Assembly (NCBI GenBank): GCA_038232655.1
Contig: JBBSNM010000109.1
Span: 1 to 7,102 of the forward strand
DNA length: 7,102 bases
Origin: JACCVL01 sp038232655
Lineage (GTDB): Bacteria > Actinomycetota > Actinomycetes > Propionibacteriales > Nocardioidaceae
Reading direction: 5' to 3'
Positions 1 through 6,204 of the stretch are shown here, piece after piece. Under the pieces are notes generated by a model that did no database searches, was not told the DNA's origin, and saw nothing but the letters and a program-made list of their open reading frames with translations. Position numbers and translations under genes: made by a program. Every line of letters starts with the position of its first letter. Position 1 is the stretch's first letter.

Positions 1-22
1 CGAGCCGGGCGGGGCCGACTGA
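1..22 (+). CDS. 3' end of an upstream gene (partial, unidentified)
   Basis: Reading in the frame that ends with TGA at 20-22 gives only the terminal residues E-P-G-G-A-D. The TGA shares its last base with the ATG of the next gene (TGATG), a common sign of translational coupling in actinobacterial operons. HMG-CoA lyase genes are often preceded by a biotin-dependent acyl-CoA carboxylase subunit or an acyl-CoA dehydrogenase gene, so such a partner is plausible. Six residues cannot identify it, and the assignment as coding rests on the overlap alone. Confidence 0.45.
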
Positions 23-960
23 TGCGCACCCCGCAGGTCGTGCGCGACCCGGCGCTGCCCGAGGCGGTGACGATCTGGGAGGTCGGCCCCCGCGACGGCC
101 TGCAGAACGAGTCGGCGATCGTGCCGGTCGAGGTGAAGGCCGACCTGATCACCCGGCTGGTGGCCGCCGGCCTGCCGGTGGTCGAGGCCACCAGCTTCGT
201 GCACCCGCGCTGGGTGCCGCAGCTGGCTGACGCGGCCGAGCTGGTCGAACGCCTCGCCGCCGACGGTCTGCTCACCGGCGCGACGCCGCTGCCGGTGCTG
301 GTGCCGAACGAGCGCGGGCTCGACCGGGCGCTGCGGGCGGGCGTCTCCCGCGTCGCTGTCTTCCTCAGCGCCACCGAGACGTTCGCCCGCCGTAACCTCA
401 ACCGCGGCCTCGACGAGCAGTACGCGATGGTCGACCCCGTCGTGACCCGCGCCCGGGCCGCCGGCCTGCACGTGCGGGCGTACCTGTCGATGTGCTTCGG
501 CGACCCGTGGGAGGGCGACGTCCCCGTCGACCAGGTCGTGACCGCCGGCCGCCGGCTGCTCGCGATGGGCGCCGACCAGCTCAGCCTCGGCGACACCATC
601 GGCGTCGCGACCGTCGGGCACGTCACCGCGCTGCTGGGCGCGTTCGCCGAGGCCGGCACCGGCGAGGCCGAGCTGGCCATGCACTTGCACGACACGTACG
701 GCCAGGCGCTGGCCAACACGGTCGCGGCGATGCACGCGGGGATAACGACGTTCGACGCGAGCGTCGGCGGGCTCGGTGGCTGCCCGTACGCGCACAGCGC
801 CACCGGCAACCTCGCCACCGAGGACCTGGTGTGGCTGCTCGACGGCCTCGGCGTGCACACCGGGGTCGACCTAGCCGAGCTGGTCGCGACCAGCGACTGG
901 CTCGCCGGGCACCTCGGCCGCCCCAGCCCGTCCCGGGTGGTGCGGGCGCTGTCGGACTAG
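22..960 (+). CDS. Hydroxymethylglutaryl-CoA lyase
   Basis: A 312-residue protein that should cleave 3-hydroxy-3-methylglutaryl-CoA to acetyl-CoA and acetoacetate, the last step of leucine degradation, in the cytoplasm. It belongs to the DRE-TIM metallolyase superfamily and is a single TIM barrel of the usual length (about 300 residues). Visible signatures are GPRDGLQNE at residues 22-30 (R24 and metal-ligand D25), VEATSFVHPRWVPQ at 54-67 (E55), the metal-binding MHLHDT at 220-225 (H221, H223), and the active-site loop GGLGGCPYA at 249-257 with C254, followed by TGNLATEDLV at 261-270 (N263). All expected catalytic residues of the human and mvaB-type enzymes are present. The ATG at 22 overlaps the preceding stop codon and lies just 5' of the conserved core. 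Related DRE-TIM lyases or aldolases are possible, but the C-terminal HMG-CoA lyase signature is specific. The next gene starts 11 bp downstream, so co-transcription is likely although the functions appear unrelated. Confidence 0.95.
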   Translation: MRTPQVVRDPALPEAVTIWEVGPRDGLQNESAIVPVEVKADLITRLVAAGLPVVEATSFVHPRWVPQLADAAELVERLAADGLLTGATPLPVLVPNERGLDRALRAGVSRVAVFLSATETFARRNLNRGLDEQYAMVDPVVTRARAAGLHVRAYLSMCFGDPWEGDVPVDQVVTAGRRLLAMGADQLSLGDTIGVATVGHVTALLGAFAEAGTGEAELAMHLHDTYGQALANTVAAMHAGITTFDASVGGLGGCPYAHSATGNLATEDLVWLLDGLGVHTGVDLAELVATSDWLAGHLGRPSPSRVVRALSD

Positions 961-971
961 CCTGCACGACC

Positions 972-2071
972 ATGGGTGAGCTGCGCCGGGTCTACGTGCA
1001 CGTCGGGCCGCCCAAGTCGGGCACGACGTTCATCCAAAACGTGCTGTTCGCCAACAAGTCGGCGCTGGCGGACGCGGGGTACGCCCTGCCCTGCAGCGAC
1101 TGGCCGGCGCACAGGCGTGCGGTCGCGCGGCTGGTACGCCGAGACGCCGACGCACCGGACCGCTCCCCTGCCGACGCCCCACCACGAGACGCGTGGGATC
1201 GCCTCGTCGGAGAAGTCCAGGGCTCCGGGGCGCACACGGCGCTGCTGTCCGCCGAGCAGCTGTCCGGTGTGGGGGCATCAGCGATCCGCGCGCTCGTCCG
1301 ATCGTTCGCACCTGCCGAGGCCCATGTGGTCTACACGGCCCGTGACCTCGCCGCGGCGGTGCCGGCCGGGTGGCAGACCCGGCTGCGCAACCGAACGGCA
1401 CCGACCTGGCGTGAGTTCTGCGACGCCGTCCGCGAGCCGGGCGGGCCCTCGTCGCTCGGTGGCGCCTTCTGGCAGCACCAGGACCCCGCCGCGGTGCTGC
1501 CCCGCTGGCTGCGGCACGTGCCGCCGGAGCGGGTGCACGTGGTCACGGTGCCGCCGGCCGGCTCCGACCCGGGGGTGCTGTGGCGGCGCTTCTGCGCGGC
1601 GACCGGGCTGCGCGCCGATGCGTACAGCCTCGACGTCCCCGCAGCAACACCTCGCTTGGCGGCGTGGAGGCCGAGGTGCTGCGCCGGCTCACCGCCCAGG
1701 TCGTCGGTCGGCTGCCACCGCCCCTCTACACCGACCTGGTGAAGTTCTTCGTCGCCCGCGAGGTGCTGGAGCGTCGTGATCAGTCGTTCCGGCTGGTGCT
1801 GCCGGCCGACGAGCACAGCTGGCTCGCGCCGCGCGCACAGCAGGCCATCGACTACCTGCGGGCGGGCGGCTTCGACGTGCAGGGCGACCTGGGGGAGCTG
1901 ATCCCGGCCCCGGTGCCGTCGTCGCGGCGGCCCGACGACGTCGACGAGACCGCCGTTGCCGCGCTGCTCACCGAGGTGCTCGCCCTGACACTGGTGGAGA
2001 TGGGACGTCGTCAGGGCGACGTCCGCTGGACCGGCGCGCGCTCGGTCGACGTCGAGGACGCGGGTGACTGA
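972..2071 (+). pseudogene. Sulfotransferase-family protein, interrupted by a -1 frameshift
   Basis: The gene starts at ATG 972 and reads in one frame through residue 223 (CCC at 1638-1640). Family-like sequence then continues one frame over, from CGC at 1640 to TGA at 2069-2071. Restoring one C to the run at 1637-1640 gives about 366 continuous residues across D-V-P-R-S-N-T-S-L-G. Without repair, frame 0 ends at 1742 (256 aa) with an unrelated arginine- and proline-rich tail. The N-terminal half carries a PAPS 5'-phosphosulfate loop, VGPPKSGTTF at 11-20 (K15, T18, T19), a LLSAEQL segment at 91-97, and a 3'-phosphate-type motif YTARDL at 121-126 followed by PAGWQTRLRNR. The C-terminal half has LYTDLVKFFVAREVLERR and FDVQGDLGELIP, a layout I recall from actinobacterial sulfotransferase-like proteins. 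The substrate is unknown. No clear ribosome binding site precedes 972, so it may be coupled to the lyase. It may be a true pseudogene or an intact gene with a base-calling or assembly error. Confidence 0.8.
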
Positions 2072-2098
2072 GCCATCCCGGCCGAGCTGCGCGCTCAG
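2068..2098. terminator. Possible bidirectional hairpin between convergent genes
   Basis: CTGAGC at 2068-2073 and GCTCAG at 2093-2098 form a perfect 6-bp inverted repeat with a 19-base GC-rich loop. An alternative inner stem is GAGC (2084-2087) with GCTC (2093-2096). The arms contain the stop codons of both converging genes, TGA at 2069-2071 on + and TGA on - (2097-2095). The position is right for a shared terminator, but there is no T-tract on either strand and the stem is short, so this is weak. Confidence 0.3.
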
Positions 2099-2793
2099 CC
2101 GCTGGTGCGCCCGCGGGCCCGCAGCTCGCGCTCGGCGTACTTCCCGACCTTGAGCGTCGACCAGCCGTCACCGACGGCGCCGATGCCGCCGCCGAGCAGC
2201 GGGATCCGGCGACCGACGGTGGTCGCGATCCGGCGGCCACCGACCCGGGCGACCAGCTCGGTGGCGACCTCCTGGCCCATCCGCTGGTCGAGCTCGACGG
2301 CGTGCACTGGTGACGTGGCCAGGCCCATCGGCGTCGCCGGGAGCACCCCGCTCTTGACCAGCTCGTTCACGGTGTCCTCGCCGAGCATGCAGGCGATGAT
2401 CGCGTTGCGGGTGCGGCGGTCCTCGAGGTCGTAGCCGCGCAGGTGGGCGATGCCTGCCACCAAGTGGCACTGCAGCAGGGCCAGCCCGGAGATGTTGGCC
2501 GGGATGGCGAATGCGGCGGTGACCAGGCCGCCGAGGTTGGTCACGAAGCCCTGGATGCCGGCCATCCGGACGTGGCCGTCGATCAAGGCCGACACGGCCG
2601 CGGCAGTGTCACCGTCGGCCTCGCTCAGCCGGACGTCGGCCTGGGCGGCCGCGCCCTTGACGGGCCCGACACCGTCGATGGCGCGTTCGAGCATCTCGCG
2701 CACGAAGGCCGACCCGACCTGCGGGGCCATCCGCATGCCTTTCGGCACCAAGGACTTGGCGGCCGAGCGTGCCGCCCCGCTTGCGATCCCCAT
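2095..2793 (-). CDS. EcsC family protein
   Basis: A 232-residue protein resembling the EcsC family, named after the third gene of the Bacillus ecs ABC-transporter locus. The biochemical role of the family is not established. Family-like features include GVGPVKGAAAQAD near residues 41-53, a long apolar helical stretch AGIQGFVTNLGG at 78-89 followed by IPANISGLALLQCHLVAGIAHLRGYDL (97-123), CMLGEDTVNELV at 135-146, and a C-terminal RIPLLGGGIGAVGDGWST block at 196-213. The apolar region suggests membrane association. There is no signal peptide or catalytic motif. The ATG at 2793 is chosen because a strong GAGGAGAGG sequence lies 7 bases upstream. A longer version from 2838 would run into the upstream glycosyltransferase gene and has no such support. 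It lies 26 bp after that gene on the same strand, so the two are probably co-transcribed. The family call rests on remembered conservation rather than a search. Confidence 0.78.
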   Translation of the reverse strand: MGIASGAARSAAKSLVPKGMRMAPQVGSAFVREMLERAIDGVGPVKGAAAQADVRLSEADGDTAAAVSALIDGHVRMAGIQGFVTNLGGLVTAAFAIPANISGLALLQCHLVAGIAHLRGYDLEDRRTRNAIIACMLGEDTVNELVKSGVLPATPMGLATSPVHAVELDQRMGQEVATELVARVGGRRIATTVGRRIPLLGGGIGAVGDGWSTLKVGKYAERELRARGRTSG

Positions 2794-2800
2794 GGTCCGT

Positions 2801-2809
2801 CCTCTCCTC
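2801..2809 (-). promoter_or_regulatory. Ribosome binding site of the EcsC-family gene
   Basis: On the - strand the sequence GAGGAGAGG lies 7 bases before the ATG at 2793. It is the best Shine-Dalgarno match on this strand, it decides the start codon, and it implies independent, efficient initiation of the second gene in the two-gene unit. Confidence 0.75.
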
Positions 2810-2819
2810 ACCGCCCAGC

Positions 2820-4394
2820 CTATGCCGTTTCCGAGCACCCGGTGAGCACCAGCCCTGGTCCGGGGTGCCAGGAGAGGGCCAGGCCGGGTCGCCCGTCGGT
2901 GGGTGCGCCGACAACCGACCGGGCCGGCCGCGAGATGCCGGTGAACGGCCCCGCCACGGTGACGTCGCCCAGCTCGACGACGACGTCAACCGTCCACTCC
3001 GCGGGCTGTTCGGGCAGCGAAACGACCACCGCGAACTCCCACGCGGGCGGTGCGCCCGGGGCGGGGGACTCGAGGCCACCGGACCTGGTGCCCTGCAAGG
3101 TCGCCGCTACCGACACCTCGGCAGCGACGGAGTGCCGGTCGCGCAGCCGCAACGACAGGGTCGGTGTCACCGGCCGGTCGCACACGCCGATGAGCTGCAC
3201 CCATCCCGTGAGCCGCACCGAGGACGGGTCGGGCCGGACGACCTCGACGAGGCGGGCCCGCAGCTGGCGGTCCGACGGCGCCAGGTCGAACAGCGCCGCC
3301 GGCACCGGCGCCCCCGGGCCGACGAGTCCCTCGAGGTGCAGGACGTCTCGGCCGTCCTGGCGGACGAGGGCTGGCCGTGACGCCCCGTCCTGGAGCCGTG
3401 CGATCAGGGCCTCGACATCGCTGCGGCGGTCCTGCGCTACCAGCCACACCATTAACCGCACCCGCACGGCCACGTCGGCCAGGTTCAGCCCGCTGGCCCG
3501 ATCGAGCAGCGAACGTACGCCGTCGCGCAACGTCGACCAGTACTCGTCCGAGGCGTTGGCGACCTGGCGGATGTACGGGCGCAGATCGTCGAACATGAAG
3601 CTGTGCCAGTGCCGCACGGTGCTGGCGGCCGTCGTGCGCGAGACCAGCCCGTTGACCTCCTGCTTGGCGGCCAGCGCATCGACCAGGTTGCGCAGCTCGT
3701 GCTTGCGTTGGGTGATGGACGAGCCGTCGGAACGGGTCCGCCAGCGATAGGCCACGTCCGGGAGGATGTCGATGGCCCGCGCAGTGAGGTAGGCACGCGT
3801 CATCGGGACGTGGTCCTCGTAGTAGACGCCCACGGGGAACGCCAGGCCGGCGTCGGCCCAGAAGGTGCGGACGAAGACCTTGTCGACCGCGAACGCGTTG
3901 TGCAAGACGTCGGGGGCCTCGTCGACCCGCACCCCCAACCGCTGCTGCCGGTGGATGGGCACCAGCCAGGCGGGGACGCGGTAGCGGCCGTCGATCAGCT
4001 CCTCCATGGCGCCGACAGCCAGTTGGGATCCGGTCTCCAACAGGGTTGTCACTAACCGGTCGTAGGCGCCCGCCGGGACCGTGTCGTCGGAGTCTACGAA
4101 CGCCAGGAACCGGCCGGTGGCGTGGCGCGCGCCCGCGTTGCGGGCCGCCCCCAGCCCGGCGTTCTCCTGCGCCACCACCCGCACCCTCTCGTCTCGCCGG
4201 GCGTAGTCACGGGCGATGTCACCGGTGGCGTCGGTCGACCCGTCGTCGACCGCGATCACCTCGACCTGCCGGTAGGACTGCCCCAGGATGCTGTCCAGGC
4301 ACTCGGGGAGGTACGACTCGACGTTGTACATGGGAACGACCACGCTCAGCAGCGGCTGCGCTTCGACTGCCCCCGGCTGGTCGATGCCTGACAC
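2820..4394 (-). CDS. Glycosyltransferase family 2 (GT-A) with beta-rich C-terminal domain
   Basis: A 524-residue cytoplasmic or membrane-associated glycosyltransferase expected to add a sugar from a nucleotide-sugar donor to a surface polymer or glycan. The GT-A fold is clear: SVVVPMYNVESYLPECLDSI starts near residue 17, VDDGSTD spans 49-55, the metal-binding DSDD is at 101-104, and the acceptor-side YYEDH is at 191-195 with the probable catalytic base D194. Residues of about 225-340 look helical, and about 375-490 look like a beta-sandwich module (SSVRLTGWVQL, PTLSLRLRDR, WEFAVVVSL, WTVDVVVELGDV). That layout recalls wall teichoic acid and other polymer glycosyltransferases. There is no transmembrane helix, so it is not a hyaluronan or cellulose synthase type. 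Start: GTG at 4394 has GAGGGG 6 bases upstream. The in-frame GTG at 4412 (530 aa) has no visible ribosome site but cannot be excluded. Codons 114 and 314 are TTA, absent from every other gene here. Donor and acceptor are unknown. Confidence 0.9.
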   Translation of the reverse strand: MSGIDQPGAVEAQPLLSVVVPMYNVESYLPECLDSILGQSYRQVEVIAVDDGSTDATGDIARDYARRDERVRVVAQENAGLGAARNAGARHATGRFLAFVDSDDTVPAGAYDRLVTTLLETGSQLAVGAMEELIDGRYRVPAWLVPIHRQQRLGVRVDEAPDVLHNAFAVDKVFVRTFWADAGLAFPVGVYYEDHVPMTRAYLTARAIDILPDVAYRWRTRSDGSSITQRKHELRNLVDALAAKQEVNGLVSRTTAASTVRHWHSFMFDDLRPYIRQVANASDEYWSTLRDGVRSLLDRASGLNLADVAVRVRLMVWLVAQDRRSDVEALIARLQDGASRPALVRQDGRDVLHLEGLVGPGAPVPAALFDLAPSDRQLRARLVEVVRPDPSSVRLTGWVQLIGVCDRPVTPTLSLRLRDRHSVAAEVSVAATLQGTRSGGLESPAPGAPPAWEFAVVVSLPEQPAEWTVDVVVELGDVTVAGPFTGISRPARSVVGAPTDGRPGLALSWHPGPGLVLTGCSETA

Positions 4395-4400
4395 GCGCGG

Positions 4401-4406
4401 CCCCTC
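4401..4406 (-). promoter_or_regulatory. Ribosome binding site for the preferred glycosyltransferase start
   Basis: GAGGGG on the - strand sits 6 bases before GTG 4394. Nothing comparable precedes the alternative GTG at 4412, where the upstream bases read ACTCTGACTCGCCGTC. This favours the shorter product. Confidence 0.5.
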
Positions 4407-4425
4407 GTTCACGACGGCGAGTCAG

Positions 4426-4431
4426 AGTGTA
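4426..4431 (-). promoter_or_regulatory. Candidate -10 element for the glycosyltransferase/EcsC unit
   Basis: On the - strand the hexamer TACACT matches the conserved T-A---T positions of the sigma-70-type -10 box and lies in one of the few less GC-rich spots of the window. Transcription would start near 4419, leaving a leader of about 25 bases before GTG 4394. No convincing -35 box is visible at 16-18 bp spacing, which is common in actinobacteria, so this remains tentative. Confidence 0.3.
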
Positions 4432-4435
4432 TCCA

Positions 4436-4465
4436 GCACCGGCTGCTGACCAGGGCGGCCGGTGC
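4436..4465. promoter_or_regulatory. Inverted repeat in the divergent promoter region (operator or RNA hairpin)
   Basis: GCACCGGC (4436-4443) and GCCGGTGC (4458-4465) are perfect inverted copies separated by 14 bases. In + strand RNA the pairing extends through one G-U pair to an 11-bp stem with the 8-base loop 4447-4454. The half-site centres are 22 bp apart, about two helical turns, which would suit a dimeric regulator. The element lies immediately upstream of the candidate -10 of the leftward genes and 3 bases before the ribosome site of the rightward sulfotransferase, so it could act on both. No regulator gene is in the window. Confidence 0.5.
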
Positions 4466-4468
4466 GGT

Positions 4469-4474
4469 AGGGAG
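4469..4474 (+). promoter_or_regulatory. Ribosome binding site of the second sulfotransferase
   Basis: AGGGAG lies 6 bases before GTG 4481. It fixes the start codon within a much longer open frame and sits 3 bases after the end of the inverted repeat, so a hairpin there could affect its accessibility. Confidence 0.7.
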
Positions 4475-4480
4475 TACCCC

Positions 4481-5461
4481 GTGGAGCAGACAGACCCGCC
4501 CGAACGCGGGGACGGGCGGCTGATCCTCGTGGCGGGGTCCGGCCGCAGCGGGACGAGCACGATGACCGGGACGCTGGCCATGCTCGGCGCCCACGTGCCG
4601 CAGCCAGAGGTTCCCGCCGACGACACCAACCCGCGGGGCTTCTTCGAACCCCAGTGGCTGGTCGAGCACCACCAGGCGCTCCTCGGCGCGGCGGGTGTCC
4701 CCGTCAGCGATGCCCGACCGGCAGCCGCCGTCGACGCAGCCGCGGCAGCTGCGACGGAGTCCGCGCAGGAGCAGCGACGCCGGTGGGCCACGGCCGCCCT
4801 CTCGGCTGCGCCGCATGTCGTCCTCAAGGACCCACGAATCAGCTGGTTCCTGCCCGCCTGGCAGCAGACGGCACGGCTGCTGGGTGTCGACGCTGGAGTC
4901 GTCGTGATGCTGCGCCACCCGGCGGCGGTGGTCGAGAGCAAGACGGCGAGCTATCACCGACGACCGGACGGGTCGCGGCGAGCAGGCGACGTCGGCGACG
5001 CCGCCCGGGTGGCCGGCTGGGTCAACGTGCTGCTGCTCGTCGAGCAGGCGGCCCGTGCGGGACCGAACGTCTTCGTGCGCTACGACGACGTGCTCGCCGA
5101 CTGGCGCAGCGTCGCCGGCCGGGTGACCACCGCCCTGGGGCTGCACCTGTCCGGGTGGGACGGGCGTACTGAGGCCGAGGTGGACGGTTTCGTGAACCCG
5201 GACCTGCGGCACACGGCGGGGACGTCCTGGGCCGACCTGGACGTGCCTGTTCGGCTCCGAGACCTCGCGGAGGAGACCTGGCGGCTGCTCGGCGGGCTCG
5301 GCGACGGGCAGCGGTCCGGCGCTGACCGGGCGGCGGCCTTCGACGCGTTGCGCGCCGACTACGACGCGATGTACGACGAGGCGGAGCGGATCGTCGGCTT
5401 CTCCCTGCGCGCGGCGAGGCGCGCGCCCGGCCGGGGGCGCAAGGGCCGGCCGCGGCGCTGA
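4481..5461 (+). CDS. Sulfotransferase family protein
   Basis: A 326-residue protein with the P-loop-like PAPS-dependent sulfotransferase fold. It would move a sulfuryl group from PAPS to an unidentified, probably carbohydrate, acceptor. Motifs are LILVAGSGRSGTSTM at 14-28 (5'-phosphosulfate loop), NPRGFFEPQWLVEHH at 50-64 (typical of the NPKGFFE type in glycan loci), VLKDPR at 114-119, VVMLRHPAAVVES at 141-153 (3'-phosphate-binding R145 and S153), and FVRYDDVLADW at 198-208. The open frame extends upstream to 4046, but that part is antisense to the glycosyltransferase and non-conserved. GTG 4481 has AGGGAG 6 bases upstream. The C-terminus (about 309-326) is strikingly basic (RRAPGRGRKGRPRR), perhaps contacting nucleic acid, polyanionic glycan or the membrane face. 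It is transcribed divergently from the glycosyltransferase, and aat starts 12 bp after its stop. The family is well supported and the substrate is not. Confidence 0.88.
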   Translation: MEQTDPPERGDGRLILVAGSGRSGTSTMTGTLAMLGAHVPQPEVPADDTNPRGFFEPQWLVEHHQALLGAAGVPVSDARPAAAVDAAAAAATESAQEQRRRWATAALSAAPHVVLKDPRISWFLPAWQQTARLLGVDAGVVVMLRHPAAVVESKTASYHRRPDGSRRAGDVGDAARVAGWVNVLLLVEQAARAGPNVFVRYDDVLADWRSVAGRVTTALGLHLSGWDGRTEAEVDGFVNPDLRHTAGTSWADLDVPVRLRDLAEETWRLLGGLGDGQRSGADRAAAFDALRADYDAMYDEAERIVGFSLRAARRAPGRGRKGRPRR

Positions 5462-5473
5462 CACGATGGCGGC

Positions 5474-6163
5474 GTGCCGGTGCCGCTGCCTCCCTCGCGC
5501 TGGGCGTTTGCCCCCGCGACCTGGCCGGCCGACGACGCCGTCGCGGTGGGCGCCGAGCTCGAGCCCGCGACGATCCTGGCCGCGTACCGGGTGAGTGCGT
5601 TCCCGATGCCGCTCGACGACGTGGCGCCCATGGTCTGGTGGTCGCCGCTGCGACGGGGGGTGCTGCCCGTCGACCGGCTGCGCGTGTCCCGGTCGTTGCG
5701 GCGATCCGTCCGGCGCTACGAGGTCCGCGTCAACACGGCGTTCGAGCAGGTCATCGACCGGTGCGCCGACCGGCGCCGCGACGGGGCCTGGATCAGCGCC
5801 GACATCAGGGCCGCCTACGTCCGGCTGCACCGGCTGGGCTGGGCGCACTCGGTCGAGTCGTTCGACACCGACGGCGTCCTCGTCGGCGGGCTGTACGGCC
5901 TCGCCCTCGGCGGGCTGTTCGCGGGCGAGTCGATGTTTCATCACGCCAGTGACGCCTCCAAGGTGGCCCTGGTCGCGCTGGCCAACGTGCTGCGCGACGA
6001 GCACGTCGCCCGCCGGTTGATCGACGTCCAGTGGCGTACCCCGCACCTGGCATCACTCGGTGCCGAGGAGGTCTCGCGGGCCGACTACCTGTCCCGGCTG
6101 CCGGCCCTGTTGGACGTGCCGTTGCCCGCCGCCTTCGACCGCAAGCCAGCTGTCGGAGGGTAG
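5474..6163 (+). CDS. aat: Leucyl/phenylalanyl-tRNA-protein transferase
   Basis: A 229-residue enzyme that transfers Leu or Phe from aminoacyl-tRNA to the N-terminus of proteins beginning with Lys or Arg, marking them for ClpS/ClpAP-type N-degron degradation in the cytoplasm. Length matches the Escherichia coli enzyme (234 aa). Signatures are AYRVSAFPMPL at 37-47, MVWWSP at 53-58, AHSVESF at 124-130, VGGLYGLALGGLFAGESMF at 137-155 (conserved E152), ASDASK at 158-163, and DVQWRTPHLASLGAEEVSRADY at 184-205, including D184 and Q186, which correspond to the catalytic pair reported in E. coli (D186/Q188). The start is GTG 5474. The ribosome site is weak, and the 12-bp gap from the upstream sulfotransferase suggests coupled expression. 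The pathway is unrelated to sulfation, so the neighbourhood is probably positional rather than functional. Confidence 0.95.
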   Translation: MPVPLPPSRWAFAPATWPADDAVAVGAELEPATILAAYRVSAFPMPLDDVAPMVWWSPLRRGVLPVDRLRVSRSLRRSVRRYEVRVNTAFEQVIDRCADRRRDGAWISADIRAAYVRLHRLGWAHSVESFDTDGVLVGGLYGLALGGLFAGESMFHHASDASKVALVALANVLRDEHVARRLIDVQWRTPHLASLGAEEVSRADYLSRLPALLDVPLPAAFDRKPAVGG

Positions 6164-6190
6164 GTTGCGGTGTCGAGATCCAGGCAGCCC

Positions 6191-6195
6191 GGAGG
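6191..6195 (+). promoter_or_regulatory. Ribosome binding site of the third sulfotransferase
   Basis: A perfect GGAGG lies 9 bases before ATG 6205. It decides the start inside an open frame that reaches back to 6031 within aat. Confidence 0.75.
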
Positions 6196-6204
6196 CCCGA
6201 GCAA

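Noticed and set aside
1637..1643. Programmed -1 ribosomal frameshifting as the reason for the split sulfotransferase
   Set aside because: The A-site codon CCC could re-pair after slipping, but the P-site codon GTC would become CGT, so there is no proper slippery heptamer. No pseudoknot was evident. A base deletion or sequence error is simpler.
2443..3750. A 435-codon open frame on the + strand
   Set aside because: It runs antisense across the EcsC and glycosyltransferase genes. Its translation is low-complexity Arg/Ser/Pro/Gly with no motif, as expected from stop-poor GC-rich DNA.
4046..4480. N-terminal extension of the second sulfotransferase
   Set aside because: The frame is open, but it is antisense to the glycosyltransferase and rich in Arg/Pro. 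The ribosome site at 4469-4474 and the motif start both point to GTG 4481.
4409..6046. A 545-codon open frame on the - strand
   Set aside because: It is a mirror of the second sulfotransferase and aat, both of which carry clear family motifs. The antisense product is compositionally biased and has no recognisable domain.
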